In this document: positions 1 to 6,002 of the stretch, piece by piece
Layout of the letters: the number at the start of each line of letters is the position of its first letter
Position numbering within the stretch: the first letter of the stretch is position 1
Source of the DNA: an uncultured Lachnospiraceae bacterium
GTDB lineage: Bacteria; Bacillota; Clostridia; Lachnospirales; Lachnospiraceae
Direction: 5' to 3'
DNA length: 9,603 nucleotides
Assembly (NCBI GenBank): GCA_910579325.1
Contig: CAJTTU010000108.1
Span: 1-9,603, forward strand
Translations under genes and position numbers: made by a program
The notes under the pieces: model-generated
The model's database searches: none
The model's input: only the letters and a program-made list of their open reading frames with translations
What the model was told of the DNA's origin: nothing

Positions 1-518
1 ACTGCGGCGGGCGGTCGATTTACGGTTTTTTTGGATTTGTCTGGAGGAAGGAGTGCGGAGAAAAAGCCGGATATGGGCGGCAGATACAAAAAGGGTTTCC
101 CTCGGCGGAGAGTTTTTCGTCGCTGACGAGAAAATACGTGCTTCCGAAATGGGAGACGCGGTACTGGGAGGACTGTCAGGGGGCGGCTTATGAGGAGCAG
201 GTGGAGTTTGACCGGTTTCCGGCGCTTCCGGTGGAGAGACCGGGCGGCATGCAGGGATTAAAAAGTGAGACTGCGGCGGACGGATTGTCGGTCAATACGG
301 AAGAAACCGCGTTGAAAGTTTATCCGGGCTGTCTGAAAGACGTGATGCTGCGTCGAACGCTGCAGGCGGCAGTCCGCGGCGGCCTCCCGGTTTCCTGCTG
401 CACCGGGTTTCCCGGTCTCAACAACGCGGGCCGTTCGGCATTTATGAATGTGACCTGCGTCGGGAGAGAGGAAGGCAGAGTTTTGCTGAAGCGGAGAAAA
501 GTGAAACGACACAGATGA
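1..518 (+). CDS. Unknown protein, 3' part only; tandem paralogue of the next gene
   Basis: Open reading continues without a stop from the window edge (first full codon at 3) to a TGA at 516-518, giving 171 C-terminal residues; the true start is upstream of the window. No known family is recognised. Three blocks match the next protein in the same order: YGFFGFVW (fragment residues 7-14), KYVLPKW (44-50) and, after a helical stretch LRRTLQAAVRGG, CCTGFP (132-137). The two genes are therefore diverged tandem duplicates. Unlike its neighbour, this copy ends in a basic tail (KRRKVKRHR) with no membrane segment. Its stop codon overlaps the next start as ATGA, which suggests translational coupling. 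The reading frame is secure because the homology to the neighbour extends on both sides of the internal GTG at 138. Function unknown. Confidence 0.8.
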   Translation, partial: CGGRSIYGFFGFVWRKECGEKAGYGRQIQKGFPSAESFSSLTRKYVLPKWETRYWEDCQGAAYEEQVEFDRFPALPVERPGGMQGLKSETAADGLSVNTEETALKVYPGCLKDVMLRRTLQAAVRGGLPVSCCTGFPGLNNAGRSAFMNVTCVGREEGRVLLKRRKVKRHR

Positions 519-1438
519 AATGTAAAAACGGAAGATTCATCTATAACGATATGAATATGACTGCGTATTCGACAATAATGGAACGGAATGAAAACGGAAT
601 GGGATATGCCGGAAACGAAAAAATCAGGGCAAATGAAACAAACGAAGGGATCAAAACAGAGGAAACAAAAGCGGCGGCGATTATTCACGGCAGAACACGG
701 TACAGGGATTTCCGGGAGAGGCTGCTGGTTCGTCCGGAGGATATGACGGAGGAGCAGGCGTATCGGTGGAAGAATCAGATCCTTCGCTGTACCCGGGAGC
801 CGGAAGAAATGCGGATCGGGCATCAGGTGCGCAGGGCTGTGATAAGCGACGGCGTTTACGGAGCGGTGGGCGTGGCCGCTTATTTCAGGGATATTGCGGC
901 AGGCTCTTTCGAGGATGAGGGACGGCGTCCTGCCTATGGGTTTGTTGGATTTATATGGAGAATCGATTCTTTTTTCCGGCCCTCCTCGTTCCCTTCCACA
1001 GCGGACTTCAAAGGTTTGACAGAGCGCTATGTGGTTCCCCGCTGGGAGGAACCAAAAAATGGAAGGAATGCGGAAAAGGCTACGCTCTCGGCGTATATAG
1101 AAGGCTGGGGAGAGGCGTTTACGGGCCGGGGACTGTCCGAATGGCTGAACATAGAGGAACAGTCTGAAACGGAGTCCGCGGATTCCGAGGCAGCGGTGAG
1201 ACAGGCGCTGGAGCGGGCTGTCCGGGGAGAAAAAGTATTTTTCTGCACCGGGCTGCCGGAGCAGAGGCCGGAACCGGACTTTGATGCGGACGACGGCATT
1301 TCAGACGACAGGATATTGGACCATGAGACGCCAAGGCATGAATTTTCAAATCACAGGGGGGCGTCTCCTCTGGTCTGGGCGGCGGCGATCGCCGGATTTT
1401 TATGCGGCGCGGTGATTCTGACATTGGTGTTTCGCTGA
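515..1438 (+). CDS. Unknown protein with C-terminal membrane anchor; paralogue of the preceding gene
   Basis: 307 residues from the ATG that overlaps the upstream stop (ATGA at 515-518). An in-frame ATG at 551 is an alternative, since no strong ribosome binding site is visible before 515. Residues 1-52 are polar and low in complexity (many Asn, Glu, Lys). The conserved part probably begins near residue 53 (AAAIIHGRTRYRDF). YGFVGFIW (141-148), RYVVPRW (171-177) and FFCTGLP (242-248) match the same three blocks in the upstream gene. An acidic linker (about 251-280) leads to a single hydrophobic segment at about 284-305, ending two residues before the C-terminus. No signal peptide is seen, so a tail-anchored protein facing the cytoplasm is inferred. 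It lies in the same unit as a Ycf46-like AAA+ ATPase. Function unknown; the family is not recognised. Confidence 0.85.
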   Translation: MKCKNGRFIYNDMNMTAYSTIMERNENGMGYAGNEKIRANETNEGIKTEETKAAAIIHGRTRYRDFRERLLVRPEDMTEEQAYRWKNQILRCTREPEEMRIGHQVRRAVISDGVYGAVGVAAYFRDIAAGSFEDEGRRPAYGFVGFIWRIDSFFRPSSFPSTADFKGLTERYVVPRWEEPKNGRNAEKATLSAYIEGWGEAFTGRGLSEWLNIEEQSETESADSEAAVRQALERAVRGEKVFFCTGLPEQRPEPDFDADDGISDDRILDHETPRHEFSNHRGASPLVWAAAIAGFLCGAVILTLVFR

Positions 1439-1569
1439 TCCGCGCGGCGTGTGTCGGATGATTTTTATTCCCGCCGGCATTGAATCAGGCAACTGCTTAC
1501 GGGTATTTGACGGAAGCTGCTTTTGGTGTTTTTAAGCTGTGGCATAAAAATGATACAAACAGGTATTGT

Positions 1570-2601
1570 ATGGAGAATATTGGATATTTAGATCGGGACT
1601 ACTGGGAATCCTCCATGAAAAGGGCGGATGTCCGAAAGATGAATATTATCGCGGTCGACTGGCAGCGGTCAGGGCTCTGCGCCAGGCGGCTTGTCTGGAG
1701 CCAGGGAGTTTTTCGGACGGCTCCCATGCTGGCGGATGGGGAGTATATCCATAAAAGAAATGGCCGCTCTCCGGAAGCGTTTTTTTGTGGGAAATTGGAT
1801 GACTATTTTGAAGCGATACGGCCATTGTCCATATTGGAAAGGGAGAAAAAATCGCTGCTTCTGATCAGCGTGCCGGAGTGCAGGCTGGAGCGCTGTCAGT
1901 CGCTGAAATTTGCCGGGAAACTGGAGCGAACGGCGGAGGCTTTGGCCGGAGCGACAGCCGTGATTTTATTTCCCCGAATCCGGACGGTCTGGGAATATTG
2001 CCGCGGCATCTGGCAAAGGGAGTCGGGCGTTGGCGTGATTCAGATATCAGAGGAGGAAACTCAGTTTCTGCTGCGTTCCGGACAGGAGATCAGCGTTTCT
2101 TTTGGCGACCGGCTTGCGGCGGACGGGGCGTCCCGGCAATACTATAATAAGCCGGTTCGATACCGGGAAAATAACTACCTGTATGAGGCGGACCGGTTTC
2201 TCTGGCAGGAGGCTTCCTATGCTTCCTGGTACCAGGCCTTCGGGCAGATATGCGGGAAGGTATTCGCGGCGCAGGAGTGGGAACAGGAACATTGCTGTCT
2301 TGCGCTTACCGGAAGCGAGTGCGGTCTGCCCTGTGCGAAAAAGGCATTGGCGGACATGGAAGCGGCGGCCGACGGCGGTTTATACAGGGCCAACGAAATT
2401 CCGGTATACCTGCTGTGGTGGTTTTGCCGCGTTCATGGACTTGCATGGGGGGAACCGCTTTTCGTGTCAGAGAACGGACGGAAAGACCGGGATGGACGGA
2501 AGGATGACGGCTGCGGGCGGACGGAACAGACCGGAGAATATGAGCGGTCCGGGAGATACGGACAGGCAGGAAGAAACAGGGAAAATATCTGGGATATTTG
2601 A
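1570..2601 (+). CDS. Unknown protein, possibly a degenerate actin/Hsp70-fold protein, with Gly/Arg-rich tail
   Basis: 343 residues from ATG 1570. Other in-frame starts are TTG 1480 and ATG 1639; none has a good ribosome binding site, so the start is uncertain. From ATG 1639 the protein begins MNIIAVDWQRSG, which resembles the first phosphate loop of actin/Hsp70-fold ATPases. A later segment, ALTGSECGLPCAKKAL (from residue 245), resembles their adenosine motif (hydrophobic, then GG/TG, then a Pro and a helix). The place where a second phosphate loop would sit (GVGVIQISEEET, 153-164) lacks the Asp and the glycines, so if the fold is right the protein may be a pseudo-ATPase. This is a visual inference only. 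The last 44 residues (about 300-343) are low-complexity, rich in Gly, Arg, Asp, Glu and Lys. The stop overlaps a TTG (TTGA), and the next ATG is 2 bases beyond it. Confidence 0.75.
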   Translation: MENIGYLDRDYWESSMKRADVRKMNIIAVDWQRSGLCARRLVWSQGVFRTAPMLADGEYIHKRNGRSPEAFFCGKLDDYFEAIRPLSILEREKKSLLLISVPECRLERCQSLKFAGKLERTAEALAGATAVILFPRIRTVWEYCRGIWQRESGVGVIQISEEETQFLLRSGQEISVSFGDRLAADGASRQYYNKPVRYRENNYLYEADRFLWQEASYASWYQAFGQICGKVFAAQEWEQEHCCLALTGSECGLPCAKKALADMEAAADGGLYRANEIPVYLLWWFCRVHGLAWGEPLFVSENGRKDRDGRKDDGCGRTEQTGEYERSGRYGQAGRNRENIWDI

Positions 2602-2603
2602 AT

Positions 2604-3791
2604 ATGCAGTTTAAAGGATATCATATCAATAATTTAAAAAGCTATCGAAAATATTTTTGTTTTTCAGACGCGGCGGAGGCTCTGGAAAACGGGGGGTACC
2701 AGGAATGGCTGACAGGCCTTTCGGAAATGCCGGAACAGAGGGAAAAGGCTGCAGGGGAGGATACGCAGGTTATCGGGGAAATTCGGAAAATGCTCGATCA
2801 GATTTACGGATACGAATGCCGGAAACGGTCGTTCGAAACGGAGAGCCGGGGCGACAGCGTATATTTTGAGAACCTTTATCAAAGGCTGTACGCGCTGTTT
2901 TTCGCGCTGGCCCAAGCGCCGGTGACGGAGGAGGCTGAGGAAGAAATTGTCCGGGCAGCCCGGTCCTCGGCGAAAAAACGAATGGGATCGGAACAGAAAG
3001 AGAACAGAAAAACAGATTCGGGCGCGGAAATTTCATTAACCGGGGAAAAATATGAAATACAGATCGGGAAAAATGGGGCCCGGCAGGAAGAAATGCCGAA
3101 AGAAAATCACTTATTATTCCGATGGAAAAAACTGATCAACGCAGGAACCGTGCCGCTCTCGATTTTGCTTATGGACGGAGCGCGCGTGGAAGCTTCCCGC
3201 TGCCTTGCTCCGGGCGGTTTTGTCCGGATGCTGACGCTGAACGGCTGTTTCGTAAAATGGGGCAGCCGGGTTCAGGTGGATCACAGGTCTTTTGCCTGCG
3301 TGGATCGAAAGGGTTGTCTGACAGTGAACGGATATCCGATGCTGGGAGCGGGCATGGCGGATTTCTCATTTGATCAGCGGACCGGGATTCTGGGAGTGGA
3401 CGACAGCGGTAATCTCAGGCAATATTCCGGCCTGGATGTGGAGATAAGAACCAGGGACGGGGCGGAATCGGGGATAAATACTGAGGGTGGATTAAGATCT
3501 CAGGCCGCGGGAAAAGAGAAGATCGCATTGGCCTGTCTGGATGACAAAACCTATACTTTGCTGAAAGAAAACGGGGAGTTGATTACCAATCTGACAGATG
3601 GTCCGGCGGATTTTTTTACCTGGCGGGCAGCGAAGGGAGAAATAACGATACCGGCCGGCGCGGCTGACGAGCTTCCTTTTTCGGCGGTTATCGTCAGCGG
3701 ATCGGATCAGCTGTACGGATTTGAGACGCCGGACAGCCGTGTCGGCGTGTGGGACCGGGAACGGAAACAACTGGTCTGGATGGAAGCATGA
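2604..3791 (+). CDS. Unknown protein: helical N-terminus and beta-repeat C-terminal half
   Basis: 395 residues from ATG 2604, preceded by a weak GGGA at 2591-2594. A TTG at 2598 overlapping the upstream stop is an alternative start. The first 110 residues or so look helical; a charged linker rich in Glu, Lys and Arg follows to about residue 165. The remainder is strand-rich and contains loosely repeating units in which a short strand ends in D-x-x-G/N-x-L, such as GILGVDDSGNLRQYSG, YTLLKENGELITNLTD and SFACVDRKGCLTVNG. This suggests a divergent beta-propeller or similar repeat fold used for protein binding, but I do not recognise a family. No signal peptide or membrane segment is seen. Its stop overlaps an ATG (ATGA at 3788-3791) that opens a tiny reading frame leading to the AAA+ gene. 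It probably belongs to the same complex or pathway as its neighbours (inference). Confidence 0.8.
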   Translation: MQFKGYHINNLKSYRKYFCFSDAAEALENGGYQEWLTGLSEMPEQREKAAGEDTQVIGEIRKMLDQIYGYECRKRSFETESRGDSVYFENLYQRLYALFFALAQAPVTEEAEEEIVRAARSSAKKRMGSEQKENRKTDSGAEISLTGEKYEIQIGKNGARQEEMPKENHLLFRWKKLINAGTVPLSILLMDGARVEASRCLAPGGFVRMLTLNGCFVKWGSRVQVDHRSFACVDRKGCLTVNGYPMLGAGMADFSFDQRTGILGVDDSGNLRQYSGLDVEIRTRDGAESGINTEGGLRSQAAGKEKIALACLDDKTYTLLKENGELITNLTDGPADFFTWRAAKGEITIPAGAADELPFSAVIVSGSDQLYGFETPDSRVGVWDRERKQLVWMEA

Positions 3792-3814
3792 AGGCGGAAG
3801 GGAGCGCGGCATAA
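3788..3814 (+). other. Eight-codon minicistron bridging two genes
   Basis: An ATG overlaps the stop of the upstream gene (ATGA, 3788-3791) and opens the frame MKAEGSAA, which stops at TAA 3812-3814. That stop overlaps the ATG of the AAA+ gene (TAATG). The AAA+ ribosome binding site lies inside this tiny frame. It may carry ribosomes from one gene to the next by termination and reinitiation; the peptide itself need not have a function. A chance arrangement is possible. Confidence 0.3.
3798..3804 (+). promoter_or_regulatory. Ribosome binding site of the AAA+ ATPase gene
   Basis: AAGGGAG ends 9 bases before the ATG at 3814. This decides the start: the open frame continues upstream to 3721 inside the previous gene, but no comparable site precedes the earlier codons. 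Confidence 0.7.
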
Positions 3815-5784
3815 TGGAGTACGATGGAATCAGGCACGGCGGAACAGAGTATGGGGAAATGAAGCGCGGCAAAACAGGAGCCGGTGAAACGGATCGCGGC
3901 GAATCCCCTGTGATAGACGACGTGATCCGCCGGATTTCTCTGGTGAAGGATACGATGCCGGTTATTTTTCTGGTGACGGAAGACAGAAACCTGATTGAAA
4001 AAATATTCGACCAGTCAGGCTGTTTTAATCTGTACCGTCAGACGGAGCGGGAGGGCGAGAGGGTTTTAGAAGAAGTTTTTACCTTTCGGGAAGCACTGTA
4101 CTCCCGGGAAGATCATGGAAATAAGGGGAATATTATTCAGTATGCAAACCCGGGCACGCTGAATCCCCGGGCATTTCGCATGGAGCGTTATCACGGCCCC
4201 TTTTATTTTTTCTGCAGAGATTTTCATTTGCTCTATCCTGACGCCTACAGCCGGGATACTTATATCAGAGATTTTATAAATGCCAATGAGCAAAACCCTT
4301 CTCAGATCGCGAATCTGCTGATTTCTTCTCCCAAAAAACTGATCCCCAGAGGACTGGAAGCCTATATTGAGCTGATCGACGTGCCGATGATCGGCATGTA
4401 TGAGATCCGGCGGCTGACGGCGGAATATGGAGCGGACGCGGATGGGCCGGAAGACAGTTTTCCGGCAAACCTGCGGGGGCTGAATGAGCGTCAGATCCGT
4501 TCGGTTTTGTCCATGGTGTATTCGAGATTCGGCAGAGTGTCCGCGGCAGGTCCGGAACAGGAGGGCGGGGACGGGCGAAAAAAGGCGTCTGCCCTCTGCG
4601 AATATCGCAATCAGCTGATCCTGCGGGAAAAACAGTCCATGGTGGAGAAGGACGGGGCGATTTCCTTTGTTCATGCGGTCAATCCTCCGGTGGGAGGTCT
4701 GGACGGCATACTGGAATGGATTGAAGAAAAGAAAAAATACCTGCGGGAGCCGAAAACTGCCAGAGCGAGAGGCGAACGATTCCCAAAAGGGATTCTCGTG
4801 GCCGGGCTTCCGGGTTCCGGAAAGTCTCTGCTGGCGAAAAAGGTGGCGGCCGAGCTTTCTCTGCCGCTGATTCAGTTTCATCTTGGCATGATTCTGGGCG
4901 GTCTGGTGGGAGAGTCGGAGGCCAATCTGGACAGGGCGCTAAAGCTGGCGGAGGCGGTTTCCCCCTGCGTTGTGTGGATCGACGAGATTGAAAAGGAGCT
5001 GGGGGGAACCCAGGGAAAGGGCGAGAACGACGGAGGCGTGGGCAACCGGATTCTGGCCCGGCTTCTGAACTGGATGCAGGAAAATGACAGGCAGTGTCTG
5101 CTGTTCGCTACGGCCAACCGCGTGCAGAACCTGCCCCGGGAGTTAACCAGGGCAGGCAGAATCTCAAAAAAGTTTTACACGTTTCTGCCTGCGCATAAGG
5201 AATGTGTCGCCATTCTCCGTCAGATCATTCGAAGGGAAGGAGAAGAAAATCCCGGATTGTTCCGGCAAAGGTTTATCAATGAGGAACTTGAGGAATTCGG
5301 CGACGCTGTTTTTGATTACGCGGCAAAATTTGAGCATAAATTTTATACGGGCGCCGATATCGAGAATCTGGCGCTGGAAGCGTTGTCGGAATTATACCAG
5401 GAGGGGTATCTGGAGCCGATTGGCCGGGAATTGTTTCAGGAAAAGCTGCTGGAACAGGTGGCGTATACGAAGCCGTTCGGGGAGACGAATACGGCGGAGA
5501 CAGCGGAATATTGGCTGGCCCTGAGAGATGGCCGTTTTGAATGCGCGTCCGTGGGAAAGGGCGCGCATTCAAAGCGGCGTCATGTGCTGCTGGAATTTGA
5601 TGATCTGGCCGAGGATGAGAACGGTTTTTACTGGAAAGATGACGCTGCGGACAGTGGGATGGAGATGCCGGCAGAGGGAGGAGAAGGCTCTGTGCCCTGC
5701 CATTCCTATGATATCCATATGAAACAGGCCATGAAGCGGCAGATTCTGATCGCGGCGAACCGCAGAAGAAAAACACAACAATAA
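3814..5784 (+). CDS. Ycf46-like AAA+ ATPase
   Basis: 656 residues, starting at ATG 3814. Residues 1-35 are a low-complexity Gly/Glu/Arg stretch. Residues about 40-230 match the N-terminal region of cyanobacterial and bacterial Ycf46-type proteins: PVIFLVTEDRN, FREAL, then FYFFCRDFHLLYP, ISSPKKLIPRGLEAYIELI and VPMIGMYEI. A bridging segment (about 284-303, NPPVGGLDGILEWI) precedes the AAA core: Walker A GLPGSGKS (331-338), pore-side GLVGESEANLDRA, Walker B VVWIDEIEK (386-394), sensor 1 Asn in FATANR (near 435), arginine-finger motif RAGR (446-449) and sensor 2 YTGADIENLALEAL (511-524). The catalytic residues are present, so ATP hydrolysis is expected, probably as a ring-shaped cytoplasmic oligomer. 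The usual RxGRFD reads RAGRISKKF here, losing the Phe-Asp. About 90 residues beyond the AAA lid, ending in a basic tail, have no obvious match. Substrate unknown. FtsH and spastin-like AAA proteins are less likely, because there is no protease domain and the N-terminal region matches Ycf46. Confidence 0.88.
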   Translation: MEYDGIRHGGTEYGEMKRGKTGAGETDRGESPVIDDVIRRISLVKDTMPVIFLVTEDRNLIEKIFDQSGCFNLYRQTEREGERVLEEVFTFREALYSREDHGNKGNIIQYANPGTLNPRAFRMERYHGPFYFFCRDFHLLYPDAYSRDTYIRDFINANEQNPSQIANLLISSPKKLIPRGLEAYIELIDVPMIGMYEIRRLTAEYGADADGPEDSFPANLRGLNERQIRSVLSMVYSRFGRVSAAGPEQEGGDGRKKASALCEYRNQLILREKQSMVEKDGAISFVHAVNPPVGGLDGILEWIEEKKKYLREPKTARARGERFPKGILVAGLPGSGKSLLAKKVAAELSLPLIQFHLGMILGGLVGESEANLDRALKLAEAVSPCVVWIDEIEKELGGTQGKGENDGGVGNRILARLLNWMQENDRQCLLFATANRVQNLPRELTRAGRISKKFYTFLPAHKECVAILRQIIRREGEENPGLFRQRFINEELEEFGDAVFDYAAKFEHKFYTGADIENLALEALSELYQEGYLEPIGRELFQEKLLEQVAYTKPFGETNTAETAEYWLALRDGRFECASVGKGAHSKRRHVLLEFDDLAEDENGFYWKDDAADSGMEMPAEGGEGSVPCHSYDIHMKQAMKRQILIAANRRRKTQQ

Positions 5785-5807
5785 TTGCAACAAAAATATA
5801 CAACAAA

Positions 5808-5821
5808 ACATGTTGACATGT
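5808..5821. promoter_or_regulatory. Small dyad overlapping the -35 box, possible operator
   Basis: ACATG, four bases, CATGT form a 14-base inverted repeat in which the TTGACA box at 5813-5818 is embedded. A repressor binding here would block the promoter. The arms are short and the repeat could be chance. Confidence 0.3.
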
Positions 5822-5841
5822 GATATTATATGTGGTATATT
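5813..5841 (+). promoter_or_regulatory. Sigma-A promoter with extended -10
   Basis: A consensus TTGACA (5813-5818) is followed after 17 bases by TATATT (5836-5841). The -10 is preceded by TGG at 5833-5835, giving the extended -10 pattern TGnTATATT. It lies 29 bases past the AAA+ stop and should start transcription near 5848. The gene at 6003 is therefore a separate transcription unit. No terminator is visible between the AAA+ stop and this promoter, so read-through from upstream remains possible. Confidence 0.8.
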
Positions 5842-5847
5842 ATGCGT

Positions 5848-6002
5848 ATCAGAAAAAGACATCAATTTTAGCAGCGGAACTTTAATCAGCGGAAGTCCGT
5901 ACAAGCCCCGGAAGGATTTACGGACACAGCAGTGGCCGGAAATTCTTCCAGGTCAGGGGGCTTGGGAGGACTGTAGCGGAACTAAATTAGGAGGATTTTA
6001 TT
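5848..6002 (+). ncRNA. Structured 5' leader with two hairpins and a predicted pseudoknot
   Basis: About 155 bases lie between the predicted transcription start and the ATG at 6003. Hairpin 1 pairs GTCCGTA (5895-5901) with TACGGAC (5919-5925), 7 bp. Hairpin 2 pairs 5933-5941 with 5946-5955, nine pairs including one G-U, with one bulged A (5950) and a four-base loop. Eight bases in the loop of hairpin 1, CAAGCCCC (5902-5909), are perfectly complementary to GGGGCTTG (5957-5964) just after hairpin 2, forming an H-type pseudoknot with hairpin 2 inside the connecting loop. AGCGGAA recurs three times (5873, 5888, 5975). The layout resembles a cis-acting regulatory RNA such as a riboswitch. I compared it by memory with the known classes (preQ1, SAM, c-di-GMP, ZTP, fluoride, guanidine, cobalamin) and matched none. 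Confidence 0.5.
5989..5994 (+). promoter_or_regulatory. Strong ribosome binding site
   Basis: AGGAGG lies 8 bases before the ATG at 6003 and fixes that start. It lies 24 bases downstream of the pseudoknot strand, so the leader fold could affect its access. Confidence 0.85.

Noticed and set aside
138..518. Complete 126-residue gene starting at GTG 138
   Set aside because: The frame is open to the window edge and the residues upstream of 138 match the paralogous neighbour (YGFFGFVW), so this is the end of a longer gene.
3721..3813. Upstream extension of the AAA+ gene
   Set aside because: It overlaps the end of the previous gene and lacks a ribosome binding site; AAGGGAG before ATG 3814 fits a start there.
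4066..4881. 271-residue open frame on the minus strand inside the AAA+ gene
   Set aside because: It is a shadow of a gene with conserved Walker and sensor motifs, and its own sequence shows no protein-like motifs.
5842..5871. Nine-codon leader peptide (MRIRKRHQF)
   Set aside because: Its ATG lies between the -10 box and the expected transcription start, so it would not be transcribed; no ribosome binding site is visible.
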